Shown here piece after piece: positions 33,697 through 42,193 of a stretch of DNA of 43,844 nt. Where the stretch lies: positions 1-43,844 of the forward strand of contig JARLHY010000082.1 in assembly GCA_031292015.1 (NCBI GenBank), written 5' to 3'. The stretch is from Negativicutes bacterium. Its GTDB lineage: Bacteria; Bacillota_C; Negativicutes; Sporomusales_B; JARLHX01. Position numbers and translations under genes: made by a program. The first letter of the stretch is position 1. Every line of letters starts with the position of its first letter. Below the pieces are notes generated by a model, which had not been told where the DNA came from, searched no databases, and worked only from the letters and a program-made list of their open reading frames with translations.

Positions 33697-36690
33697 ATGG
33701 GCATCCGCGACAGATTATTTCTCTGGATTGGTATCAGCCTTGTGGCGGCCTGTGGCATCCTGGCCTACCTGATCATCCCGTTCGTCCAGCAGGGGATGGA
33801 GCAAAAAGCCGCTGAGACCATGGCGCTGGAGACCGAGAACGCCGCCTTGAAAATGGACTACTGGTTTTCTGAACGGGGCCAGATTTTAAGGTCCATCGCC
33901 AAGCAGATGGAAAACGACGGGCTGTCGGTGGACAATCCCAGGCTCCCCGCCTATTTGAATTTGATGGCCAGCCAGTACAGCGATAAATTCAGTTATCTTT
34001 ATGTCGGGTTTGCCGACAAAGTCCATGTAACCACCAGAGATCCCAAGCCTCCGGCCGGATTCGACCCGACCGGCAGGCTGTGGTATAAGGACGCTACACG
34101 GCTGAGCAGCTTTATCGTCACCGAACCATACCCTGACGTCACCACAGGCCGATTTTCCGTCACCCTTGCCTATCCGGTCAGGACAGCCGTGCGGGGGGTA
34201 GTGGGAACCGACCTCTATCTCGGTGACCTGGAATATCTGACCAATAAGGCCTTGTTCCATCCTCAGGCGGAAGCGGTGCTGATCTCCAAGGCCGGAACCG
34301 TACTTTATTCCACCAATGATCGCTTCGGGTCTCCCGGTGAGGATATTACGAAGATTCATAACGGAATTTACGAGAGGCTTTTTGCGTTATCCGTCGGGGA
34401 AAAACGCGGATCGGTCCGTCTCGAACGAAGCGGCGTAGCGTATCAGGTCAATTTTTCCTCCGTACCTTCGGCCGATTGGGTGATTGCCGTCGCCGTTCCT
34501 GAGGCGATGTTTCATCAGGAAGCAAAGAATATTTTCGGCTATATCGTGATGATCCTCCTGTTCGGGATCACGGTGATTTTTGCGGTGATCTATTTTACTA
34601 TCTATCAGATCACCACTCCGCTCAAGTGGATCGCCGAAACCGCCCAGAAACTGGGCGACGGCAACCTGACGGAGACTTTCCCTCATGCCGGATCCACCGA
34701 GGTCGTTCAACTGGCTCAGAGTCTGGATAAAATGCGGGGTAATCTTCAGTTCCTCCTGGAGGAAAAGGATAATCTGCTGGAAGAGACCAAGGCTCAAAAC
34801 AGCGAAATTGAAGAACTTTACGCCCAGACCAAAGAATTGGTGCAGGAACTGAAAGCCATCGTTGATAACGCGGTGGACGCCATCTATATCAAAGGCTCCG
34901 ACGGCAGCTATCTGCTGACCAATACCGCCGCCAAGCAGTTGCTGGGTCTGCCGGAAAAACCCCGGCGTGATCCCTGGCCGGTGGACAAGAATTCGGCAGG
35001 ATTCACCGAGCAGGATGCTCTCGTCTACGCCGGGCAAAATGTCAAGATGGAAGCGACTGTGCCGGTAGGCGACGAACTTCGTACCTATGACGTCATCAAG
35101 GTTCCGCTCAAAAACGAGCGCGGTCAGGTCACCGCGATTTGCGGTATCGCCAGGGATATCACCGAACGGAAAATGACCGAGAGACTGCAGAACGCCTTGT
35201 ACCGTATTTCGGAAACCGCCAGCTTCTCCGATAACCTCGACAATCTGTACCACTCGGTCCATGAAATCATCGCCGAATTGATTCCCGCCAGGAACTTTTA
35301 TATCGCCCTTCACGACGAAGAGAAAGGCCTGCTTCACTTCCCTTACCGGGTGGACGAATGCGACGGAAATCCCGGCAGCAGGAAGTTTGACGGCGGTCTG
35401 CCGGAATACCTCATCCGGACAGGTCAGCCTCTTTTGATCGGCCCCGGACTGCGGATTGAGCTGGAGAAGCGGGGCGAAGCGAAAACAATGGGGACAAGAG
35501 CCACCGATTGGCTGGGAGTGCCGCTAAAGTCGGCCAGCAACAAAGTTTTCGGCGTCATGGCGGTATTCAGTTTTTCCCATGACGTGCGTTATACCGAAGA
35601 GCATCAAGCCATCCTCACTTTCGTATCCAACCAGGTGGCAATGGCCATCGAACGCAAGCAGGCCGAGGAAACCTCCCGCTATCTCGGTATGCATGATGTT
35701 TTGACCGGGCTTTACAACCGGGCCTATTTTGAAGAAGAACTTCACCGCCTTCGCGATGACCGTTTCCTGCCCATTACTGTCGTTATGTGCGATATCGACG
35801 GGTTGAAACTGGTAAACGATACCTTCGGCCATGCTGCCGGCGATCAGCTATTGGTGGCCACCGCCAAGATCATCCGGCGGTCCATCCGCCAGGGCGACGT
35901 AGCCGCCCGGATCGGCGGCGACGAATTCGCGATCATCCTTCCCGGCACCGGCGAAAGCGTCGCCCTGTCGCTGGCGACACGGCTGCGCAGCCATATCGAA
36001 AAACACAATCAGAAAGCCTTTGGCGTTCCCCTCAGCGTTTCCCTGGGCTACTCGATAAGGCAGAACCAGGTTACCTCGATGTTGGACCTGCTGAAAGAAG
36101 CGGACAACAATATGTATCGGGAGAAGCTCCACCATTCCCAGAGCGCCCGCAGCGCCATCGTCATGACTGTGATGAAGCTGCTGGAGGAACGGGACTTCAT
36201 CACCGAGGAGCACGCCGAGCGCCTGCAGGATTTGACCACGACCATCGCCCGGAACATAAAGCTGCCTGAACCCAGAGTCGCCGAGATCCGGCTGCTGGCC
36301 AAATTCCACGACATCGGCAAGGTCGGCATCCCGGATCATATCCTCCTTAAACCGGGGCCGCTTAACGCTGAAGAAAAGAAACAGATGCAGCGCCACTGCG
36401 AAATCGGTTATCGTATCGCCCAGTCCTCGGCTGATCTGCTGCCCATCGCCGACTGGATTCTCAAACATCAGGAGTGGTGGGACGGCAGCGGCTATCCGCT
36501 TGGACTGGAGGGCGGCGAGATTCCCCTGGAGTGCCGGATACTGGCCATAGCCGACGCCTATGACGCCATGACCAGCGACCGGCCCTACCGCCAAGCCATG
36601 AGTCATGCGGCGGCGCTCCTTGAACTGGAGCGTTGTGCCGGTACTCAGTTTGATCCCGACCTTGTGAAGGTTTTTGTCGACAACATCTAG
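33697..36690 (+). CDS. Membrane sensor with Cache, HAMP, PAS, GAF, GGDEF and HD-GYP domains (c-di-GMP synthesis and/or breakdown)
   Basis: The 997-residue protein senses outside ligands and controls c-di-GMP. A first helix (about 8-30) leads to an extracellular dCache region (about 31-275) with a typical FDPTGRLWYKDA. A second helix (about 279-305) is followed by HAMP, a coiled coil, PAS (about 390-500) and GAF (about 510-665). The cyclase domain has RIGGDEFAIIL with intact GGDEF at 740-744. The HD-GYP phosphodiesterase domain has FHDIGKVGIPD (His871, Asp872) and KHQEWWDGSGYP, where the usual HHE is HQE. Both catalytic cores look largely complete, so the net activity is uncertain. The ATG follows AAGGGAG. 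Confidence 0.93.
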   Translation: MGIRDRLFLWIGISLVAACGILAYLIIPFVQQGMEQKAAETMALETENAALKMDYWFSERGQILRSIAKQMENDGLSVDNPRLPAYLNLMASQYSDKFSYLYVGFADKVHVTTRDPKPPAGFDPTGRLWYKDATRLSSFIVTEPYPDVTTGRFSVTLAYPVRTAVRGVVGTDLYLGDLEYLTNKALFHPQAEAVLISKAGTVLYSTNDRFGSPGEDITKIHNGIYERLFALSVGEKRGSVRLERSGVAYQVNFSSVPSADWVIAVAVPEAMFHQEAKNIFGYIVMILLFGITVIFAVIYFTIYQITTPLKWIAETAQKLGDGNLTETFPHAGSTEVVQLAQSLDKMRGNLQFLLEEKDNLLEETKAQNSEIEELYAQTKELVQELKAIVDNAVDAIYIKGSDGSYLLTNTAAKQLLGLPEKPRRDPWPVDKNSAGFTEQDALVYAGQNVKMEATVPVGDELRTYDVIKVPLKNERGQVTAICGIARDITERKMTERLQNALYRISETASFSDNLDNLYHSVHEIIAELIPARNFYIALHDEEKGLLHFPYRVDECDGNPGSRKFDGGLPEYLIRTGQPLLIGPGLRIELEKRGEAKTMGTRATDWLGVPLKSASNKVFGVMAVFSFSHDVRYTEEHQAILTFVSNQVAMAIERKQAEETSRYLGMHDVLTGLYNRAYFEEELHRLRDDRFLPITVVMCDIDGLKLVNDTFGHAAGDQLLVATAKIIRRSIRQGDVAARIGGDEFAIILPGTGESVALSLATRLRSHIEKHNQKAFGVPLSVSLGYSIRQNQVTSMLDLLKEADNNMYREKLHHSQSARSAIVMTVMKLLEERDFITEEHAERLQDLTTTIARNIKLPEPRVAEIRLLAKFHDIGKVGIPDHILLKPGPLNAEEKKQMQRHCEIGYRIAQSSADLLPIADWILKHQEWWDGSGYPLGLEGGEIPLECRILAIADAYDAMTSDRPYRQAMSHAAALLELERCAGTQFDPDLVKVFVDNI

Positions 36691-36696
36691 CCCTCG

Positions 36697-36896
36697 TTCA
36701 GGCCGTTGATAAGCCCCCATCTGCTTTGCACCCGTAAAGGGCAGGCCGCATTTCTAAGCGCGAACGCGCAAGAACTGCGCACTTGGCCCCGCAAACTCAT
36801 TGCTAGCGTACCTCCAGTACGCGTCGCTGCTGGGTTTGCGGGGCCGTCGCGCATCTGGGGGCTTCTGAACGGCCTGAACGTTAGGTCTCTCAACAA
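36697..36896 (-). repeat. Palindromic non-coding repeat element, copy B (inverted relative to A)
   Basis: In reverse complement it aligns with copy A from TTGTTGA-x-A-x-ACCT through TTCAGGCCGTT, the CCCCCAGATGCGCGACGG core and CGCGTACTG, to CAACGGCCTGAA. It carries about 54 extra bases in the right arm, after GGGGCCAA; these contain smaller hairpins such as GCGCG-TT-CGCGC. It begins seven bases after the stop of the GGDEF/HD-GYP gene and sits between that stop and the gene's terminator. Confidence 0.85.
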
Positions 36897-36927
36897 AAAG
36901 GCGGGAACAAATTGTTCCCACCTTTTT
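36895..36927 (+). terminator. Terminator of the GGDEF/HD-GYP gene, beyond repeat copy B
   Basis: A 16-bp stem with one mismatch, AAAAAGGCGGGAACAA with TTGTTCCCACCTTTTT. The first bases overlap the outer end of the repeat. Confidence 0.85.
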
Positions 36928-36944
36928 GTGTAGTCTTCGTCAGA

Positions 36945-37310
36945 TCAGATCTTGCAGTCGACCTTATCCGGCGTCACTGTGCACGGCAAATCGGCTGCTG
37001 GCGGCTGCCGGGTACCGGCTTTTTTTGCCGCCGGGCCTCGCCGGGGCGGCCTCTCTTCAGCGCCGAATACTCTGAGCCCCTCCACCCTGAGGCCTTGGAC
37101 AGGCTGGACCGGCGTTACTCGTTCTTCGTCATCCACCGCTTTCACCTGCTTATAGTTAGTTTCGTTACCTATTATATTCTTGGCCGGCCTGCCGGTATCC
37201 TCTCCTTGCCTGCCGGCTTTTTTCCATACATAACCTTGGGTGCTTATTACAAAACTAAAAAGACCGGCTGCACCCGGGGTCTTTCCCGCCGCATGCCAGC
37301 TGCGGATCAT
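36945..37310 (-). CDS. Doubtful hydrophilic open frame, 121 residues
   Basis: A minus-strand frame starts at ATG 37308-37310, with GAGG eight bases upstream. It reads MIRSWHAAGKTPGAAG, continues with polar, Pro/Arg-rich sequence and ends PDKVDCKI. The same frame stays open upstream to about 37390 (VIPKSLSAARKSYYFAGKSE) but has no standard start codon there. That may mean a broken gene, or that this is not coding. A terminator-like hairpin (AAAGACC-12-GGTCTTTTTAG on the minus strand, near 37257-37285) lies inside the frame and argues against it. Apart from this, the 500 bp before polA show nothing clear. Confidence 0.25.
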   Translation of the reverse strand: MIRSWHAAGKTPGAAGLFSFVISTQGYVWKKAGRQGEDTGRPAKNIIGNETNYKQVKAVDDEERVTPVQPVQGLRVEGLRVFGAEERPPRRGPAAKKAGTRQPPAADLPCTVTPDKVDCKI

Positions 37311-37431
37311 TTTCTCAGCCTCGGATTTCCCGGCGAAATAGTAAGACTTTCTGGCTGCGGAAAGGGATTTTGGTATGACTAGCCAATTATATAACAGCTA
37401 TAACTAAAATGAAAACTAAGGTGGTGGGGAT

Positions 37432-40053
37432 ATGCCCCGCAAGTTTGTAATCATCGACGGCAGCAGCCTGGTTCACCGCGCCTTCTACGCCCTGCCGCTG
37501 CTTACCACGGCCTCCGGACTTTACACCAACGCCGTTTACGGCTTTACGACCATGCTGGTCAAGCTGCTGGCGGATGTCAAGCCTGACGCGATGGCGGTGG
37601 CTTTTGACAAAAGCCGGGTGACCTTTCGCAACGGAATGTACGCCGAGTATAAGGCTCATCGCAAACCAACCCCTTCTGAGCTTACCGTGCAGTTTTCCCT
37701 GGTGCATGAGATGGTCCGTGCTTTCGGCATCGCCGTGCTGGAAGAAGGGGGCTTTGAGGCCGACGACATCATCGGCAGTCTGGCCTGCCAGGCCGGGCGC
37801 CAGGGCTACGATGTGGTCATCGTTACCGGCGACCGGGACGCCCTCCAGCTTATCGGTCCTTCGACCCACGTGCTCCTGACCCGCAAAGGCATTTCGGAGA
37901 TGGAGCTGTTTGACCGTCAGGCCCTGATCGCCAAGTACGGCGTTACCCCGGAGCAGATCATCGATCTCAAGGGACTGATGGGCGATACATCCGACAACAT
38001 TCCCGGCGTTCCCGGGGTCGGCGAGAAGACGGCCACCAAACTGGTAAGCGAATTCGGCTCGGTGGAAAACCTGCTGGCCAACCTGGACAAGGTGTCAGGG
38101 AAAAAGCTTCAGGAAAACCTGCGGGAACACAGTGACCTGGCCGTTCTCTCCAAAAAGCTGGCAACCATCGACTGCAACATGCAACTGGACTTTTCCGAGG
38201 AAGGGTTCAGCCTGGCCCCCGATAGCGAGAAGCTGCGGGAGCTGTTCACGAAATTCGAATTCAAAACCCTGCTGGCGAAACTGGACACCCTTGTTCCCGG
38301 TCAGACGCCAATCGCCCCGGCCACCGAGGCGCTGCCCCAGGCGAACGTTCTCACCGATTACGGCGAGATTCAGGCATTCATCACCCGGATTCGTCGCCAG
38401 GGCCGCCTTGACTGCTTTGCCATAACCTCCGGCCAGGTGCCGGGGATCGAACTTGACGGCCTGGCGGTAGCCGTGGACGGTGAGTCGGCTTACATCCCGG
38501 CCGGCACCGACGGCTGGCGGGAAGTATTGTCCCTCTTGGCCGACAAGGATATTGCCAAGGCGACCTACGACGCCAAAACTCTGGACAGCGCCTGCCTCGC
38601 CGTCCATACGCCGCTGGCAGGTCTCGACTTTGACGCTCTGTTGGCTGCTTACCTGCTCGACCCGACCGCTGCCTCCTACCCGCTGGAGCAACTGGCCGAA
38701 AAATACCTCAACCAGCCGGCACCGCAAAGAGGCAAAGCCGCCGTCGCCGACCCGGACTTCGCCGCCTGGGCCGCTGCGGCTGTGAGCCGGCTTTATCCCG
38801 TTTTATCCGACAGGATTGACGAGGCCGGCCTGGACCGACTCTACCGGGACATCGAGCTGCCGCTGGTGGAAGTGCTGGCGGTGATGGAATTTACCGGCAT
38901 CAAGGTGGACGCCGACAACCTTCAGGTGATGGCCGGAGAAATAGCCCGCAAGATCGACGCCCTGCTGGTGGAAATCTATCAGCACGCCGGCGAGGAATTC
39001 AACGTCAATTCCACTAAACAACTTGGCAGCATCCTGTTCGAAAAGCTCCGGCTGCCTGTCCAGAAAAAGACCAAGACCGGCTACTCCACCGACGCCGAAG
39101 TGCTGGAAAAACTGGCGGGGGAGCATCCGCTCATCGATAAACTGCTCGAATACCGCGTGCTCACCAAACTCAAATCCACCTATCTTGACGGCATGACCAG
39201 CCTGATCAGCCGGAGCACCGGCCGTCTGCACACCACCTTCAATCAGACCGTGACCGCCACCGGCCGGCTGTCCAGCTCCGAGCCCAATCTGCAGAACATC
39301 CCCGTCCGCACCGATATCGGCCGAAAAATCCGCGAACTATTCGTGCCTGATACCGGTTTCGCCGCGCTGCTGTCAGCCGACTATTCCCAGATCGAGCTCA
39401 GGGTTCTGGCTCACATGTCGGGCGACGCCAGCCTTATCGCGGCCTTTCTCGGCAACAAAGACATTCACACCGCCACCGCCGCCGAAGTATTCGGCGTGCC
39501 GGAGAGCGAGGTTACTTCCCAGATGCGGTCCCGGGCCAAAGCCGTCAATTTTGGCATCGTCTACGGTATCAGCGATTACGGCCTGTCCCGCGACATCGGC
39601 GTCAACCGCAAGGAAGCCGGGCTGTACATCGAAAATTATTTCGCCCGCTATCCCGGGGTGAAAAACTACATCGATCAGATGGTGGCCGACGCCCGCGAAT
39701 GCGGCTATGTCACCACCCTGTTCGGCCGCCGCCGCTATCTGCCCGAAATCCACAGCAGCAACTTCAACCTCCGGTCTTTCGCCGAACGCACCGCGATGAA
39801 CACCCCCATCCAGGGCACCGCCGCCGACATCATCAAGAAAGCGATGGTTGAAGTTTATCGCCGATTGAAGGCAGCGGAGCTGAAGAGCCGGATTCTCCTC
39901 CAGGTCCACGACGAACTTGTCCTGGAAGTGGTAGCTGAAGAGCAGGGCGAAGTGGCCGCCATCGTCAAGTCCGCCATGGAAGGTGCCGTCAGCCTGGCCA
40001 TACCGCTTAGCACCGACGTCAAAACAGGGAAAAATTGGGCTGAGGCCAAGTAA
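37432..40053 (+). CDS. polA: DNA polymerase I
   Basis: This repair and Okazaki-fragment polymerase is 873 residues. The 5'-3' exonuclease domain (1 to about 290) has FVIIDGSSLVHRAFYAL, GFEADDIIG, TGDRDALQL and GDTSDNIPGVPGVGEKTA. The middle 3'-5' exonuclease-like domain (about 315-480) has lost the DxE motif: where DTETT is usual it reads FAITSG, so it should not proofread, as in the Taq and Bst enzymes. The polymerase domain has motif A DYSQIELRVLAH (Asp about 650), motif B RAKAVNFGIVYG and motif C VHDELV. AAGGTGG precedes the ATG. It is the first gene of an operon with mutM and coaE. Confidence 0.97.
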   Translation: MPRKFVIIDGSSLVHRAFYALPLLTTASGLYTNAVYGFTTMLVKLLADVKPDAMAVAFDKSRVTFRNGMYAEYKAHRKPTPSELTVQFSLVHEMVRAFGIAVLEEGGFEADDIIGSLACQAGRQGYDVVIVTGDRDALQLIGPSTHVLLTRKGISEMELFDRQALIAKYGVTPEQIIDLKGLMGDTSDNIPGVPGVGEKTATKLVSEFGSVENLLANLDKVSGKKLQENLREHSDLAVLSKKLATIDCNMQLDFSEEGFSLAPDSEKLRELFTKFEFKTLLAKLDTLVPGQTPIAPATEALPQANVLTDYGEIQAFITRIRRQGRLDCFAITSGQVPGIELDGLAVAVDGESAYIPAGTDGWREVLSLLADKDIAKATYDAKTLDSACLAVHTPLAGLDFDALLAAYLLDPTAASYPLEQLAEKYLNQPAPQRGKAAVADPDFAAWAAAAVSRLYPVLSDRIDEAGLDRLYRDIELPLVEVLAVMEFTGIKVDADNLQVMAGEIARKIDALLVEIYQHAGEEFNVNSTKQLGSILFEKLRLPVQKKTKTGYSTDAEVLEKLAGEHPLIDKLLEYRVLTKLKSTYLDGMTSLISRSTGRLHTTFNQTVTATGRLSSSEPNLQNIPVRTDIGRKIRELFVPDTGFAALLSADYSQIELRVLAHMSGDASLIAAFLGNKDIHTATAAEVFGVPESEVTSQMRSRAKAVNFGIVYGISDYGLSRDIGVNRKEAGLYIENYFARYPGVKNYIDQMVADARECGYVTTLFGRRRYLPEIHSSNFNLRSFAERTAMNTPIQGTAADIIKKAMVEVYRRLKAAELKSRILLQVHDELVLEVVAEEQGEVAAIVKSAMEGAVSLAIPLSTDVKTGKNWAEAK

Positions 40054-40066
40054 ATGGGGGATTAGC

Positions 40067-40891
40067 ATGCCGGAAATGCCGGAAGTAGAAACCATTCGCC
40101 GCACCTTGTGCGACAAAGTGACCGGACAGCGCATCCGCGAAGTCGAAATGCTGCTGCCCCGCCTGGTAAAATGGCCAATCCCTCACGAATTTCAGGCAAT
40201 CGTGACCCATAAGACCATCACCGGCCTCGAGCGCCGCGGCAAGTACCTGCTGTTTTATCTTGAAGACGATTATGTCATGATCGTGCACCTCAGGATGACC
40301 GGCCGTCTCTACTATATGCTCCCTGGCGCTGAATACGACCGGTTCACCCGGATCATCTTCCACTTCGACAGCGGAGCCGCACTGCTGTACGCCGACAGCC
40401 GTACCCTCGGGACGCTCTACGCCCTGCCTGTCAGCGAATTATGGCGGATCGCAGGCCTGACTTCCATGGGGCCTGAGCCGCTGTCGCCCGAGTTCACGCT
40501 GGACTATTTACGCCAGACTCTGGCCTGCCGCAAGGGAACCATCAAAGCCCTGCTGCTGAACCAGGCCCTCATCGGCGGTCTGGGTAACATCTATGTCGAC
40601 GAGAGCCTGGCCCTGGCCGGCATCAACCCCCAGCGCATCGCCTCCAGCCTTGATGACGGCGAGGTGACCAAGCTATACCACGCCGTCAACCAGGTCATCG
40701 ACCAGGGCATCCGTCACGGCGGCACCACCTTCCGGGACTACCGTGACGGCGACGGAGCCAGCGGCAGCAACCAGCACCACTTAAACGTCTACGGACGCAA
40801 GAACGAGCCTTGCAAAACCTGCGGGACCCCCATCGTCAAAACCGAGGTGGCTGGACGCGGCACCCACTACTGTCCGGCCTGCCAGCACTAG
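40067..40891 (+). CDS. mutM: Formamidopyrimidine-DNA glycosylase MutM (Fpg)
   Basis: This base-excision repair enzyme removes 8-oxoguanine and formamidopyrimidines and nicks the abasic site. The start at 40067 is fixed by the required N-terminus MPEMPEVETI, since Pro2 and Glu3 are catalytic after Met removal; GGGGG lies upstream. The 274-residue protein also has HLRMTGRL, the helix-two-turn-helix region around LLNQALIGGLGNIYVDE, and the C-terminal zinc finger C-x2-C...C-x2-C (CKTCG...YCPACQ). It is 13 bp after polA. Confidence 0.97.
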   Translation: MPEMPEVETIRRTLCDKVTGQRIREVEMLLPRLVKWPIPHEFQAIVTHKTITGLERRGKYLLFYLEDDYVMIVHLRMTGRLYYMLPGAEYDRFTRIIFHFDSGAALLYADSRTLGTLYALPVSELWRIAGLTSMGPEPLSPEFTLDYLRQTLACRKGTIKALLLNQALIGGLGNIYVDESLALAGINPQRIASSLDDGEVTKLYHAVNQVIDQGIRHGGTTFRDYRDGDGASGSNQHHLNVYGRKNEPCKTCGTPIVKTEVAGRGTHYCPACQH

Positions 40892-40903
40892 GAGGTGGCT
40901 GCG

Positions 40904-41512
40904 ATGCGGATTGTTGGCCTCACCGGCGGCATCGCCAGCGGTAAAAGCACCGTGGCCGGCTTGCTGGAAAAGCTCGGCGCCCGCGTCATCGATGCCGACA
41001 AGCTGGCCAGAGAGGTTGTCCGGCCCGGTGAACCCGCCTGGCAGGAGATTGTCGACTGGCTTGGACCCGATATCCTGCTCCCTGACCGCACCTTAAGCCG
41101 GGAGAGAATCGCCCGGCTCGTCTTCAGCGACAGCCAGGCCCGCAGCCGCCTGGAAGCCATCACCCATCCTGCGATCCGCCGCTGCGTTAAGCAGGCTGTC
41201 GCTGCGGCCAAAGAGCAGGGCGCAGCGGTTGTGGTTCTGGATATACCCCTGCTGTTCGAAGTTGGCTGGACCGAAATGATGGATGAAATCTGGGTGGTCT
41301 ATGTCGATCAGTCCACCCAGGAGGCGCGGCTCATGGACCGCGACCGGATGACCCTCCGGGATGCCCTGGCGCGGATCGCCTCCCAGATGAGCCTGGCTGA
41401 AAAAGCCCGGCTGGCAACCACGGTGATCGACAACAGCAAAGATTTCGCGTACACAAAAGAACAGGTTGAAGTCGCCTGGCAGCAGACCATGGCCGTTGCG
41501 ACGACCGGATAA
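40904..41512 (+). CDS. coaE: Dephospho-CoA kinase CoaE
   Basis: It catalyses the last step of coenzyme A synthesis, adding the 3'-phosphate. The 202-residue protein begins MRIVGLTGGIASGKSTV with the P-loop, followed by DADKLAREVVRPG and VVLDIPLLFE. I chose ATG 40904, six bases after GGAGGTG; the GTG at 40895 lies inside that site. The ribosome-binding site overlaps the mutM stop codon. Confidence 0.96.
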   Translation: MRIVGLTGGIASGKSTVAGLLEKLGARVIDADKLAREVVRPGEPAWQEIVDWLGPDILLPDRTLSRERIARLVFSDSQARSRLEAITHPAIRRCVKQAVAAAKEQGAAVVVLDIPLLFEVGWTEMMDEIWVVYVDQSTQEARLMDRDRMTLRDALARIASQMSLAEKARLATTVIDNSKDFAYTKEQVEVAWQQTMAVATTG

Positions 41513-41573
41513 TCCGGCATCTTTTGCCTTTTCAGAACATACTTTTTATCAAGCATGAAACGACGGAGTGATT

Positions 41574-42149
41574 ATGTTGCGCTTTTCCGCCTGGGTGAAG
41601 TTTTTGGCGCTATTGGCCGTGGTGCTGTCTGCAGCCGGCTACGCCATTTATCATAGCGACTGGTTCCAGCGGCAGTATGTCTATCCGCTGTCGCACCGGG
41701 AGCAGGTATTTCGTTACGCCAAGGATAATAACCTCGACCCTTTTCTCGTCGCCGCCGTAATTCGCACCGAAAGCCGGTTTGTCGTCAGTGCCCGTTCCCC
41801 CAAGGGAGCCGTGGGGCTGATGCAGATGATGCCCGAAACCGGACGCTGGGTTGCCGGACAGATCGATTACCCCGACTTCTCCGCGACAATGTTGACCGAC
41901 CCTGACATCAACATCCGCTTCGGCACCTGGTATCTGGCCTCCTTGAAGCGGGAATTCCAGAACAACGACATTCTGGCCCTCGCCGCCTACAACGGCGGCC
42001 GGGGCAACGTCAGACAGTGGATCAACCAGTTCGGCTGGCCGGTGGACTTTCGGGACTTCAGCCAGATTCCGTTCCAGGAAACCAGGGACTATGTCCGGAA
42101 AGTTCTTGACGCCCGGGAGCACTATCGATACCTGTACGGCAGATTATAA
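41574..42149 (+). CDS. Membrane-anchored lytic transglycosylase (Slt family)
   Basis: It cleaves peptidoglycan strands, forming 1,6-anhydro-muramic acid. The 191-residue protein has an uncleaved-looking N-terminal membrane helix (about 8-26) and an SLT domain with AAVIRTESRF (catalytic Glu66), GAVGLMQMMPET, ALAAYNGGRGNV and the C-terminal ETRDYVRKVL. It starts at ATG 41574 after GGAG. In many Bacillota an slt-type gene follows coaE, and this gene keeps that order. Confidence 0.94.
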   Translation: MLRFSAWVKFLALLAVVLSAAGYAIYHSDWFQRQYVYPLSHREQVFRYAKDNNLDPFLVAAVIRTESRFVVSARSPKGAVGLMQMMPETGRWVAGQIDYPDFSATMLTDPDINIRFGTWYLASLKREFQNNDILALAAYNGGRGNVRQWINQFGWPVDFRDFSQIPFQETRDYVRKVLDAREHYRYLYGRL

Positions 42150-42193
42150 AATACTTTGCAGTTGATTCTTATTGGGCTGGGGGAGATGGTCAT

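Noticed and set aside
36912..37382. Plus-strand 156-codon frame with hydrophobic stretches
   Set aside because: It begins inside a terminator, has no ribosome-binding site and looks like the complement of a polar frame on the other strand.
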